Assembly: GCA_948560265.1 (NCBI GenBank)
Contig: CAOXTD010000001.1
Location: 165,191-229,190 of the forward strand
DNA: 64,000 nucleotides
Source of the DNA: an uncultured Clostridia bacterium
GTDB lineage: Bacteria; Bacillota; Clostridia; TANB77; CAG-508
Direction of reading: 5' to 3'
Below, piece after piece: positions 45,316-53,830 of the stretch. The notes below the pieces were generated by a model, which was given only the letters and a program-made list of their open reading frames with translations, was not told where the DNA came from and ran no database searches. The position numbers and the translations under genes are program-made. Positions within the stretch are counted from its first letter, which is position 1; every line of letters begins with the position of its first letter.

Positions 45316-46644
45316 TGAACATACAATTATCGGAACATTTTACGTATAAAAAATTAATTCAGTTTACTATACCAACTATTATTATGATGATATTTACTTC
45401 CATTTATGGTGTAGTAGATGGACTATTTGTATCAAACTGTGTAGGCTCAGATGCCTTTGCAGGGGTGAATTTAATTATGCCAGCGATTATGATTTTAGGT
45501 TCAATAGGTTTTATGTGCCGGCACAGGTGGAAGTGCTTTAGTTTCAAAAACAATAGGTGAAGGAAACAAAGAAAAAGCAAATAGGTATTTTTCTATGCTT
45601 CTTTATGTGGTTACGATTATAGGTTTCATTTTTACAGTTATAGGGCTTATTGTAATGGAGCCAGTAGCAAAACTACTAGGAGCGGAAGGAAATCTTGTAG
45701 AGATTTGTGTAACTTATGGTAGAACTTTAATTATTGCACTAATACCCTTTATGCTACAAAACTGTTTCCAAAGTTTCTTAATTGTAGCAGAAAAGCCAAG
45801 AATGGGACTAATCATTTCTATTATAACTGGTGTGCTAAATATGATCTTAGACTTTCTATTTATCTATGTTTTTAAAATGGGAGTTTTTGGAGCAGCAGTT
45901 GCTACAGGAATTAGTCAATTGATAGGAGGAATTGTACCACTTATTTACTTTATAAAGAAAAGTGAAACCTTGAAATTAGTGAAAACAAAATTTGAATTAA
46001 AGCCAATCTTACAAGCATGTGCCAATGGTTCTTCTGAAATGGTGACGAATATTTCCATGTCATTAGTAAATATGCTATACAATTTACAATTAATGAAATA
46101 TGCTGGGTCAGATGGAGTAGTAGCTTATGGAATTATTATGTATGTTAGCTTTATCTTTTCAGGAACTTATATGGGATACTCCATAGGTTCAGCACCAATT
46201 GTAGGATATCATTATGGAGCAGAAAATAAAGAAGAATTAAAAAGCTTATTGAAAAAGAGTTTAAAACTTTTAACCGTTACCTCAATTGTGATGACAGTAA
46301 TAGGGGAACTACTAGCAAAGCCACTAGCAGGGATATTTGTTAGTTATGATGCAAATCTATTAGATATGACAACAAATGCAATACGCATATTTTCAATTTC
46401 TTACTTAATTAGTGGAATTAATATTTTTGCATCTTCTTTCTTTACTGCATTAAACAATGGAGTAGTTTCAGCAGCTATTTCATTTTTAAGAACACTACTT
46501 TTCCAAATAGCAATGATATTTATACTTCCACTTATTTGGGGATTAAATGGTATTTGGATTGCAGTTGTTTTTGCAGAAGTATTAGCATTAATAGTTAGTA
46601 TCACCTTCCTTGTAGTAAATAGGAAAAAATATCAATATATTTAA
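45315..46644 (+). CDS. MATE efflux transporter, read through a CGG +1 shift
   Basis: MATE proteins export drugs or metabolites with Na+ or H+. ATG 45315 overlaps the kinase stop and follows AGGAGG. An in-frame CGG (45517-45519) breaks the frame at residue 68; skipping the C gives M-C-G-T-G-G-S-A-L-V-S-K, the family motif (GTGGSALVS-like), and a 442-residue protein with about 12 membrane helices ending at 46644. Read straight the protein stops after 81 residues. Regulation is probably through the structured leader upstream of the kinase. Confidence 0.9.
45517..45519 (+). other. CGG +1 shift site 9 (MATE)
   Basis: TGC-CGG-CAC in the zero frame; TGC-GGC-ACA-GGT-GGA after dropping one C, C-G-T-G-G. 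Confidence 0.88.
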
Positions 46645-46651
46645 AAATAGG

Positions 46652-46692
46652 GCAGATAATTTCTTGAAAATTATCTGCTTTTGTAATATGAT
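46652..46692 (+). promoter_or_regulatory. terminator-promoter composite before the PAP2 gene
   Basis: GCAGATAATTT (46652-46662) pairs with AAATTATCTGC (46668-46678), followed by TTTTG: terminator of the MATE gene. TTGAAA (46664-46669) in its loop, 17 bases, TATGAT (46687-46692) gives a promoter for the next gene. Confidence 0.65.
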
Positions 46693-46721
46693 ATGGAAAT
46701 AAATAATGAAGAAGAGGAAAA

Positions 46722-47351
46722 ATGAAAGAGTTTATTAAAAAGAATTTAAAGTGGTTTATCTTATTAGTCTGCTTAGTTGGATTTTTAAAGCTAGCGGAAG
46801 ATGTGTTTAGCAAAGAAATATTGCAAGCTGATATTGTAGGCTATAAACTAATATCGAGCTTGCTCATATCAGATTTTGCCACACCAATTGCAAAATTTAT
46901 CACTAATTTTGGTGGAGCAATTGTTTTAGTAGGAACTACAATTCTTCTATTTATAAGCATCAAAAATAGAAGAATAGGACTTTCTATTGTTGCAAATTTA
47001 GGCATTGTAACAGGTTTGAATATTGTATTAAAACAGATTGTACAAAGACCAAGACCAACAGAATATAGAATTGTTAATGAGACAGGATATAGCTTTCCAT
47101 CAGGGCATTCTATGGTTAGTATGGCTTTTTATGGTTTTTTGATTTATCTTATCTATAAATATGTGAAGAATCAGTATTTGAAAATAGGGTTGATTACATT
47201 TTTAAGCATTCTAATTATTTCTATTGGAATTAGTAGAATTTATTTAGGAGTACATTATACAAGTGATGTTATGGCAGGTTTTTGCATATCAGTTTCCTAT
47301 TTAGTACTATATGTAAGTAGTGTGAGCAATTGGATAAAGGCAAGTGATTAA
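46722..47351 (+). CDS. PAP2-family phosphatase, membrane
   Basis: Phosphatidic-acid or undecaprenyl-pyrophosphate phosphatase type. The 209-residue protein has a first helix at about 8-25 and five more, with the three catalytic motifs KQIVQRPRP, PSGHS and SRIYLGVHYTSDV. It may recycle the lipid carrier of wall synthesis. ATG 46722 follows GAAGAGGA. Its stop lies in the hairpin of the next terminator-promoter. Confidence 0.9.
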   Translation: MKEFIKKNLKWFILLVCLVGFLKLAEDVFSKEILQADIVGYKLISSLLISDFATPIAKFITNFGGAIVLVGTTILLFISIKNRRIGLSIVANLGIVTGLNIVLKQIVQRPRPTEYRIVNETGYSFPSGHSMVSMAFYGFLIYLIYKYVKNQYLKIGLITFLSILIISIGISRIYLGVHYTSDVMAGFCISVSYLVLYVSSVSNWIKASD

Positions 47352-47380
47352 TTCATAATTACTTGCTTTTATGTTATAAT
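47341..47380 (+). promoter_or_regulatory. terminator-promoter composite before the Nudix gene
   Basis: CAAGTGATT (47341-47349) pairs with AATTACTTG (47357-47365) plus CTTTTAT; TTCATA (47352-47357), 17 bases, TATAAT (47375-47380). The -35 box is weak. Confidence 0.55.
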
Positions 47381-47406
47381 TTAGAAAAAATGGAGGAAAA
47401 AATAAG

Positions 47407-48021
47407 ATGGAAAAGTGGTTGCAATGGGCTATTGAAATACAGAGTTTAGCACAAGCAGGGCTTGCATATACACAAAATGTTTATGATATAGAAAGATATG
47501 AAAGATTAAGAGAGATAGCAGCAGAAATGATAGTAGAAAAAAGTGATATTAGTTTGGAAAAAGTAAAAGATTTATTTTGCAATGAAACAGGTTACCAAAC
47601 ACCAAAGTTAGATACAAGAGCTGCTATATTTCAGGATAATAAAATTCTATTAACTCATGAAAAGAATGGAACTTGGTCATTACCAGGTGGTTGGGTAGAT
47701 GTATTAGAATCTGCAAAATCGAATACCATAAAAGAAGTAAAAGAAGAAACAGGACTAGATGTAGAAACGGTAAAATTAATTGCCGTGCAAGATAGAAATA
47801 AACATAATAGACCAGTGTATGCTTATGGAATATGGAAGGTATTTGTTTTGTGTGAACGAATTGGCGGCGAATTCGTAGAAAATATTGAGACAACAGAAAT
47901 AAAGTATTTTGGGTTAGATGAATTGCCAGATAATTTAGCAGAAGAAAAATGCACGAAAGAGCAGATAGCAATGTGCTTTCAAGCAAGGGAAGATGGAAAT
48001 TGGCAAGTACAATTTGATTAA
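47407..48021 (+). CDS. Nudix hydrolase with N-terminal Nudix_N domain
   Basis: The 204-residue protein has a helical N-terminal domain (about 1-60) and a Nudix domain with the box GGWVDVLESAKSNTIKEVKE followed by ETGLDV (about 96-121), in which Lys replaces the usual Arg of REVxEE. Members of this subgroup hydrolyse nucleotide-sugars or FAD-like compounds. ATG 47407 follows ATGGAGG. Confidence 0.9.
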   Translation: MEKWLQWAIEIQSLAQAGLAYTQNVYDIERYERLREIAAEMIVEKSDISLEKVKDLFCNETGYQTPKLDTRAAIFQDNKILLTHEKNGTWSLPGGWVDVLESAKSNTIKEVKEETGLDVETVKLIAVQDRNKHNRPVYAYGIWKVFVLCERIGGEFVENIETTEIKYFGLDELPDNLAEEKCTKEQIAMCFQAREDGNWQVQFD

Positions 48022-48046
48022 TAATTGAGAAAATATTTTAGAACTA

Positions 48047-48081
48047 TTGACTTGGAGTTAACTATAAGCGGTATATATACT
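48047..48081 (+). promoter_or_regulatory. MerR-type promoter of the flavodoxin gene
   Basis: TTGACT (48047-48052) and TATATA (48072-48077) are 19 bases apart, the long spacer typical of MerR-family promoters, and the spacer holds the dyad CTTGGAGTTAACTATAAG (48051-48068), close to the CTTGGAGTTAACTCCAAG type of site. An alternative -10 TATACT (48076-48081) has too long a spacer. No merR gene is nearby. Confidence 0.7.
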
Positions 48082-48110
48082 GTAAAGAAATTGATTGTAG
48101 GAGGCAAATT

Positions 48111-48587
48111 ATGAATAAATTAATTGTATATTTTTCATATACCAATAACACAAGGATGATAGCTAATAGAATTAAAGAAAAATTAAACTGTGATATCCTA
48201 GAGATTAAAACAGTTATACCTTATTCACAAGACTATGAGACAGTTGTTAATGATGAACAAAACAGTGAGGCAAGTAATCACTTACCAGAAATTCAAAAGA
48301 TAGATGTGGATTTAAGTAAGTATGATGAAATGATTATAGGAACTCCAGTATGGTGGTATAGACCAGTGCCAGCGATTAGAACCTTTCTAAGCCAAAATAA
48401 TTTATCAGGAAAAGTGATTAAACCCTATGCTACAAATGCAGGTTGGCTTGGTAGAACTTTTCAAGAAATAAAAATGCTTTGTCCAAATTCAGAAGTAAAG
48501 GAAGGTATGAATATTGTGTTTGAAAGTTATAGTGATAAACTAGTTACAAAAGAACAAGAACTTGAAGTTTGGATAAATCAGTTATAA
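48111..48587 (+). CDS. flavodoxin
   Basis: FMN electron carrier, 158 residues. The N-terminal phosphate loop is YFSYTNNTRMIA and the FMN-contact region is GTPVWWYRPVPAIRTFL (about 80-96). The sequence is of the long 'flavodoxin-like NAD(P)H-reductase' group that is often under MerR control. ATG 48111 follows AGGAGGC. Monocistronic. Confidence 0.9.
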   Translation: MNKLIVYFSYTNNTRMIANRIKEKLNCDILEIKTVIPYSQDYETVVNDEQNSEASNHLPEIQKIDVDLSKYDEMIIGTPVWWYRPVPAIRTFLSQNNLSGKVIKPYATNAGWLGRTFQEIKMLCPNSEVKEGMNIVFESYSDKLVTKEQELEVWINQL

Positions 48588-48593
48588 AAAAAT

Positions 48594-48637
48594 AAGCAGG
48601 TGATTAAATAGACAATCACTTGCTTTTAAGATATAAT
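48594..48637 (+). promoter_or_regulatory. terminator-promoter composite before the ProX-like gene
   Basis: AAGCAGGTGATT (48594-48605) pairs with AATCACTTGCTT (48614-48625), followed by TTAAG. TAGACA (48609-48614) at the loop, 17 bases, TATAAT (48632-48637). Confidence 0.68.
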
Positions 48638-48662
48638 AGGGATAAAAGATAGGAGAAGTAAT

Positions 48663-49130
48663 ATGAATATTTATGATATTTTAAAAGAATTAGATATAAG
48701 ATATGAAGAAATAGAACATAAAGCCATATATACAGCAGAGGAAGCATTACAAGAGAATATTGCTAATAGAATTGATGGAATAGGATGTAAAAATTTATTT
48801 GTCAAAAGCAAAAATAAATATTATCTCATTTTTATAAAAGCAGAAAAGAGAGCAGAACTAAAGCTTGTAGCGGAGTTGTTAAATGAAACAAGATTGAGTT
48901 TTGCAAGTGAGAAGGAATTAAAAGATATATTAAATCTTACAATAGGTAGTGTTACACCATTTGGATTAGTAAATGATAGGGAAAATTTAGTAACATTATT
49001 AATAGACAAAGAACTAGAAAATCAGAAAGTTTTAGTTCATCCAAATGTGAATACAAAAACAGTATCTATACAGCTAAGTGATTTAATCAAATTAGTAGAG
49101 TATATCAAACATCAATATATTTTATTTTAA
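48663..49130 (+). CDS. YbaK/ProX-like tRNA-editing protein
   Basis: The 155-residue protein is a single YbaK/ProRS-insertion domain, with the loop GCKNLFVKSKNKYYLIF, Lys in FIKAEKRAEL and GSVTPFGLVND. Such stand-alone domains deacylate mischarged Ala- or Cys-tRNA-Pro. ATG 48663 follows ATAGGAG. ProRS of this organism already carries an insertion editing domain. Confidence 0.88.
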   Translation: MNIYDILKELDIRYEEIEHKAIYTAEEALQENIANRIDGIGCKNLFVKSKNKYYLIFIKAEKRAELKLVAELLNETRLSFASEKELKDILNLTIGSVTPFGLVNDRENLVTLLIDKELENQKVLVHPNVNTKTVSIQLSDLIKLVEYIKHQYILF

Positions 49131-49204
49131 AGTTGTAAAATCAGGAAGGGAATGCTATAATTAATCTCGCTTTAAATTAGACAAATTGAAGAGAGGAAGA
49201 AAAT

Positions 49205-49408
49205 ATGGGAAAGAAGTTAAAAATCATTATAGAAAATTGTCCACGAAATCACGAATGTCCTGCTGTGAAAGTTTGCCCAGTAGGAGCATTAACACAAAAA
49301 GACTTTGAAGCACCGGAAATTGATTATGAGAAATGTATTCGATGTGGTAAATGCTCTAATTTTTGTCCTAAAAAAGCATTAGTGCTACATGAGGAGGAAA
49401 GCAAGTGA
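49205..49408 (+). CDS. ferredoxin-like 4Fe-4S protein
   Basis: A 67-residue protein with one classical cluster motif CIRCGKCSNFCPKKA and an upstream set of cysteines (CPRNHECPAVKVCPVGA) that may ligate a second, non-canonical cluster. ATG 49205 follows AGAGGAAG. Its stop overlaps the GTG of the exchanger gene. Confidence 0.88.
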   Translation: MGKKLKIIIENCPRNHECPAVKVCPVGALTQKDFEAPEIDYEKCIRCGKCSNFCPKKALVLHEEESK

Positions 49409-50355
49409 TAATTTCAATCTTTTTTATTATTGTAGGATTTGCACTGCTTATTTTAGGTGCTGATTGGTTAGTAAATGGAGCAAGCAGTATTGCGAAGAAG
49501 TTTCATATTCCAGAAATCATTATAGGACTTACCATTGTTTCAATAGGAACATCCATGCCAGAGTTATTTGTTAGTACAACATCAGCTTTAGAAGGACTTT
49601 CTGATATGTCCATTGGAAATGTTGTTGGTAGCAATTTATGCAATTTGTTACTCATATTAGGACTTTCTACCATTATAAAACCAGTCAAATTTCAAAAAGA
49701 AACTAGACTTTTTGAAATTCCAATGTGTTTGATATTTACTGTAATTTTTATTGTCCTTTGCAATACAGGTGGAACAATTAATAAAGTAGAAGCGGTACTG
49801 TTACTTCTTTTATTCTTACTATTCATTACCTATACCATTTTTATGGCAAAGAAACAAAGCAGTCAAGAAAAGCAAGAGGAAGTAAAAACACAAAAAAAGT
49901 TATTACCGATTTTAAAAGATATCTTATGGATTGTATTAGGTGTTATAGGATTAAAAATTGGTGGAGATTTAGCTGTAGATAATGCAGTTAATATTGCTAA
50001 CTATTTTGGAGTTAGTGAGAAAATTATTGGATTAACGATACTTGCAGTAGGGACAAGTCTTCCAGAATTAGTAACAAGTGTAACTGCAGCGATTAAAGGT
50101 AATAGTGATATTGCAATTGGAAATATTATTGGTTCTAACATATTTAATATGTTACTAATTATTGGTGTGGCTGCTTTTATTAATCCAATTAGCTATAACT
50201 TTAGTTATAACATGGATTTAATAGTATTAGTAGTAGCAACATTAATTTTAGCGTTATTCCCAGTCATTCCACCTAAAAATGAAATGAGTAGAGCAAATGG
50301 AATAATTTATTTCTTAATGTATGTAGGATATATAGGATATTTATTAGTAAATTAA
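49405..50355 (+). CDS. calcium/sodium antiporter, YrbG type
   Basis: CaCA-family exchanger of 316 residues with about ten helices in two inverted halves. Alpha-1 holds IGTSMPELFVSTTSALEG and VGSNLCNL; alpha-2 holds VGTSLPELVTSVTAAIKG and IGSNIFNM. Start GTG 49405 overlaps the ferredoxin stop and follows GAGGAGG, so both are in one operon. Terminator GGGAGC-AGAGAT-GCTCTC at 50365-50386. Confidence 0.92.
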   Translation: MIISIFFIIVGFALLILGADWLVNGASSIAKKFHIPEIIIGLTIVSIGTSMPELFVSTTSALEGLSDMSIGNVVGSNLCNLLLILGLSTIIKPVKFQKETRLFEIPMCLIFTVIFIVLCNTGGTINKVEAVLLLLLFLLFITYTIFMAKKQSSQEKQEEVKTQKKLLPILKDILWIVLGVIGLKIGGDLAVDNAVNIANYFGVSEKIIGLTILAVGTSLPELVTSVTAAIKGNSDIAIGNIIGSNIFNMLLIIGVAAFINPISYNFSYNMDLIVLVVATLILALFPVIPPKNEMSRANGIIYFLMYVGYIGYLLVN

Positions 50356-50363
50356 TTAACATA

Positions 50364-50389
50364 AGGGAGCAGAGATGCTCTCTTTTATT
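50364..50389 (+). terminator. terminator of the exchanger gene
   Basis: GGGAGC (50365-50370), loop AGAGAT, GCTCTC (50377-50382), then TTTTATT. Confidence 0.75.
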
Positions 50390-50506
50390 GTATAGGAAAA
50401 ATCGCAGATTTTTCCTATACAACAAGGTTAGGTTTCCTTAGTCTGTGCAGTTGCGAAGCAACTTGCACAAATGTGCGTCGGAAGCTTTACTTCCGTTAAC
50501 GCATAT
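50388..50506. repeat. three-hairpin intergenic island
   Basis: The gap 50356-50658 holds three successive hairpins. A: TTGTATAGGAAAAATC (50388-50403) perfectly paired with GATTTTTCCTATACAA (50407-50422). B: TGTGCAGTTGC-GAA-GCAACTTGCACA (50444-50469). C: TGCGT..GGAAG / CTTCC..ACGCA (50474-50503). TATACAACAAGG at 50416-50427 also ends the palindrome at 20902. It is GC-rich compared with the flanks and not a simple terminator. Confidence 0.65.
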
Positions 50507-50540
50507 CTTTCTTATTTTTAAGAAAACTTAAAAGGAAATA

Positions 50541-50569
50541 TTGACATATAGATTATTATATAGTATAAT
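50541..50569 (+). promoter_or_regulatory. promoter of the RhuM-Fic gene
   Basis: TTGACA (50541-50546), 17 bases, TATAAT (50564-50569). Confidence 0.75.
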
Positions 50570-50658
50570 GCAAACAATAGTTTTGAGAAAAATGAACAGA
50601 GTTTAAACATAGCAATAGATGTAGCTAACTAAATTTTTATGGAAAAGGAAGTGGTTGT

Positions 50659-51603
50659 ATGGACGAAAAAAAGAATGAAATTATCTTATTTGAAAATCAA
50701 GGTGTGAAATTGGAGGTTAATTTAAAAGATGAAACAGTATGGCTTACTCAAGCACAAATGAAAGAATTATTTGATGTAAATCAATCAACGTTAAGTGAAC
50801 ACATTAATAATATTTTTAAGGAAGGAGAACTTGACGAAAATACTTCTATCGGAATTTCCGATAAAAGTTCTGGAGGAAGAAAATCTAAGATATATAATCT
50901 AGATGTTATTATATCTGTTGGATATAGAGTTAAATCTAAGAATGGTGTTGTATTTAGAAAATGGGCTACGAAGATCTTAAAAGACTATATGTTAAAAGGA
51001 TATGCTGTAAACCAAAAAAGATTAGAATATTTAGAAAAGACAATAAAATTAATAGATATAGCAAATCGTATGGATGAAAGATTAGAAAATCATGATGCAA
51101 AAGAAATATTAAAAGTAATTGGAGAATATTCAAAAGCATTAGATTTATTAGATGATTATGATCACAAAACATTAAAGAAGATAAAGGGAAATATTGATGA
51201 AAGGAAAATTGAATATAATCAATGTATAGAAGTTATTAATAAGCTTAGATTTAATGAAGAAAGTACATTGTTTGCTGTTGAAAGAGGAAAAGGATTAGAG
51301 TCAATTATAGGGAATATTTATCAAAGTTTTGGTGGACAAGATATATACAAAAGCATAGAAGAAAAAAGTGCTAATTTTTTATATTTAATAGTAAAGAACC
51401 ATGTATTTACAGATGGGAATAAAAGAATTGCAGCAACTTTATTTATCTATTTCTTAAACTTTTATGATATTTTATATAAAAATGGTGAACAAACCATTGA
51501 TAATAACACTTTAGCAGCATTAACATTATTGATAGCAGAATCCAATCCAAAGGAAAAAGAGATAATGATAGACTTAGTAATGAATTTTCTAAATAATGAT
51601 TAA
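50659..51603 (+). CDS. RhuM-type protein with C-terminal Fic domain
   Basis: The 314-residue protein joins an N-terminal RhuM/virulence-type DNA-binding-like region (about 15-115; VWLTQAQMKELFDVNQSTLS, YNLDVIISVGYRVKS) to a Fic/Doc domain (about 190-314) with the intact motif HVFTDGNKRIAATLF. A full HxFxDGNKR motif predicts AMP or phosphate transfer to a target protein. Such genes are often mobile and toxin-like; no antitoxin gene is adjacent. ATG 50659 follows AAAGGAAG. Confidence 0.88.
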   Translation: MDEKKNEIILFENQGVKLEVNLKDETVWLTQAQMKELFDVNQSTLSEHINNIFKEGELDENTSIGISDKSSGGRKSKIYNLDVIISVGYRVKSKNGVVFRKWATKILKDYMLKGYAVNQKRLEYLEKTIKLIDIANRMDERLENHDAKEILKVIGEYSKALDLLDDYDHKTLKKIKGNIDERKIEYNQCIEVINKLRFNEESTLFAVERGKGLESIIGNIYQSFGGQDIYKSIEEKSANFLYLIVKNHVFTDGNKRIAATLFIYFLNFYDILYKNGEQTIDNNTLAALTLLIAESNPKEKEIMIDLVMNFLNND

Positions 51604-51668
51604 TTATAATGCTACTCAAATATTACAACCTAATATAGACATCATAAAAATAAAATAGAATGGTAAAA

Positions 51669-51697
51669 GATGGATAGTACATAACTATCTGTCTTTT
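51669..51697 (+). terminator. terminator of the RhuM-Fic gene
   Basis: GATGGATAGT, loop ACATA, ACTATCTGTC, then TTTTTT. Confidence 0.75.
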
Positions 51698-51743
51698 TTA
51701 TAACATGCAATATTTAAAGTATAGGAATAGATTTTTTCAACCA

Positions 51744-51772
51744 TTGAACTAAAAGAATAGATATAGTATAAT
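51744..51772 (+). promoter_or_regulatory. promoter of the DUF1287 gene, leaderless
   Basis: TTGAAC (51744-51749), 17 bases, TATAAT (51767-51772). The start codon ATG stands at 51780, 7 bases after the -10, so the transcript would begin at or next to the A of ATG. Confidence 0.65.
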
Positions 51773-51779
51773 ATTCAAT

Positions 51780-52445
51780 ATGAAAATGATAAGAAAGATA
51801 TTTATAGTAATTGTTATAATTTTTATATTAATTCTAGCAGCTTTAAGTGTAATATTAATTTATTATGAAAATAAAAAGAGTTATTGTGCCGAAGACTTTG
51901 GAATTGAGATATTAACTAGTCAAACAGATTATGATAAGGATGGCATAGATGATTATACAGATATTTTGCAAGGAGCAAAGATTGAAGCAAAGAATAAACC
52001 AAGATATAAAAGTGCATATTATGCAGGGGGCTATCCACCAGATGATGAGGGAGTATGTACAGATGTCATTTGGAGAGCATTAAAAAATGCAGGATATTCG
52101 TTGAAAGAAATGGTGGATGAAGACATAAAAAATAATGTAAAGGAATATCCACGAGTTGCAGGAAATCCAGATACTAACATAGATTTTAGAAGAGTATCAA
52201 ATTTGAAAGTATATTTTCAAAGAAATCAATTAGTATTAACTACGGATTTATCTAAAATAGAGGAATGGCAACCAGGGGATATAGTGGTCTTTGGTACATC
52301 ACATATAGGAATTATTTCAGATAAAAGAAATAAAAAGGGGATACCATATTTAATACATAATGGAGGGCAACCAATAAGAGAAGAAGACATATTAGAAAGA
52401 TACAATGAATATGAACCGATTACAGGGCATTATAGAATGAAATAG
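51780..52445 (+). CDS. DUF1287 protein (NlpC-like amidase fold)
   Basis: A 221-residue membrane-anchored protein: N-terminal helix (about 7-27), then DUF1287 (about 45-220) with GVCTDVIWRALKNAGYSL (Cys likely nucleophile), WQPGDIVVFGTSHIGIIS (His) and YLIHNGGQ. It is predicted to act on peptide or amide bonds in the wall. No ribosome site precedes the ATG; the promoter lies right in front of it, so it is probably a leaderless message. Confidence 0.85.
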   Translation: MKMIRKIFIVIVIIFILILAALSVILIYYENKKSYCAEDFGIEILTSQTDYDKDGIDDYTDILQGAKIEAKNKPRYKSAYYAGGYPPDDEGVCTDVIWRALKNAGYSLKEMVDEDIKNNVKEYPRVAGNPDTNIDFRRVSNLKVYFQRNQLVLTTDLSKIEEWQPGDIVVFGTSHIGIISDKRNKKGIPYLIHNGGQPIREEDILERYNEYEPITGHYRMK

Positions 52446-52472
52446 TAATTTATAAAATGAAAGGATTTTAGT

Positions 52473-52859
52473 ATGAATAAAGAAATAGAAGAGTTAATAG
52501 CGGCTGCTGATAAAGCGATAAAAGAAGAAAGATTTGATGATTTAAAAGAGTTTTATACAGAGGATGCTGTACTTGTAGTAAAGCCAGGGCTAGAAGTTAA
52601 AGGTAAAGAGGCTATTAAAGAAGCATTTATAAAAATTGCTGACTATTTTAATAATAGTGTAGTTCCAACACAAGGAAAAATGTTAATGGTTGAGGCAGGA
52701 GATACAGTATTGGTCTTATCCCAAACTTTATTAAATGCAGAAAATAAAGAAAGTTCTGAATATAGTATGGATCGTAGAGCAACTTATGTGTATAGAAAGA
52801 TTGATGGGAAATGGTTATGTGCTATAGATAATTCTTATGGAACAACATTACTTGATTAA
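52473..52859 (+). CDS. SnoaL/NTF2-like protein
   Basis: A 128-residue single-domain protein of the NTF2-like fold ([20 protein letters not shown], then [13 protein letters not shown] and [15 protein letters not shown]). Family members include isomerases and hydrolases as well as ligand-binding proteins; no catalytic set can be assigned. ATG 52473 follows GAAAGGA. Follows the DUF1287 gene by 27 bases. Confidence 0.82.
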   Translation: MNKEIEELIAAADKAIKEERFDDLKEFYTEDAVLVVKPGLEVKGKEAIKEAFIKIADYFNNSVVPTQGKMLMVEAGDTVLVLSQTLLNAENKESSEYSMDRRATYVYRKIDGKWLCAIDNSYGTTLLD

Positions 52860-52983
52860 AGGATGTAAATAAGTAGGGAGATTATTGGTATTACAAAACA
52901 AGTGAGAAAACAGATAAATAAGAGTTTTGATGACACTGTTGATGTTGTGATAAGAGAACAATAAATTGGAAAGGAAACCATAT

Positions 52984-53763
52984 ATGTATTATCCAAAACA
53001 AATACCATATTTACTAGATAAAGAATTTAAAGAAAATGTAGCATACACAGAATATCATATTGAAGAATTAGAAGAATATTGCATGTGTATTTGGACAATG
53101 AAGTCCAAGAAAATATTAGACAAAACGATAGCTAACAATATTTTACCAGATGCTTGTATTGATATTGTAATAGACTTTGTAAATCGTACCATCTGTTTTG
53201 CAGGATTTAGCAAAGAAACAGAGCCTTTTGAATTAAAACAAAATATAGACTATATAGGGGTTAGATTAAAACCAAGTGTATTTTATTCGCTTTTCCATAT
53301 AGGAGCAGATAAGATAATGGATAAAGAAATACCTTTTAATGAAATAGAAAAAGAGATTAGTTTGGAGGCTATACTAAATTTAAAAGATACAGAGGAAAGA
53401 ATAGAATACTTGAAACGTTATTTGCTTGAAAAAACAAGAAATCAAAAAGAAATGCAATTTGTAGAACTAGTGGAGGAATTATATAAAAGTCCAAAAGAGC
53501 AAAGTGTTATAGAGATAGCAGAGAAATTTGGCTATCATGAAAGACATTTATATAGGGTATTTAAAACAAATTATGGAGTAGCACCTAAAGTTTTATTAAA
53601 TATATTAAGATTGCATTTATGCTTGACTTTCATGCTAGAAGAAAATAAGGATTTAGTAGAAATTGCATGCCTTTGTGGATTTTATGACCAATCTCATTTG
53701 ATTAGAGAAATTAAGAAATACACAGGGATTTCTCCATTAAAAATGTTAAAAAACTATCAGTAA
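52984..53763 (+). CDS. AraC-family transcriptional regulator
   Basis: The 259-residue protein has an N-terminal beta-rich sensor domain (DUF6597 type, about 1-120) and a C-terminal double HTH (about 160-259) with AEKFGYHERHLYRVFK and ACLCGFYDQSHLIREIKK. The ATG at 52984 is preferred because GGAAAGGA lies 8 bases before it; a TTG 18 bases upstream includes that site. It likely controls the VOC gene immediately downstream. Confidence 0.9.
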   Translation: MYYPKQIPYLLDKEFKENVAYTEYHIEELEEYCMCIWTMKSKKILDKTIANNILPDACIDIVIDFVNRTICFAGFSKETEPFELKQNIDYIGVRLKPSVFYSLFHIGADKIMDKEIPFNEIEKEISLEAILNLKDTEERIEYLKRYLLEKTRNQKEMQFVELVEELYKSPKEQSVIEIAEKFGYHERHLYRVFKTNYGVAPKVLLNILRLHLCLTFMLEENKDLVEIACLCGFYDQSHLIREIKKYTGISPLKMLKNYQ

Positions 53764-53830
53764 AAAAATGTCCGTTTTTTACAATACAATTTTAATCTGC
53801 TTACATATAATCCTAATGGAGGTAGAAAAA

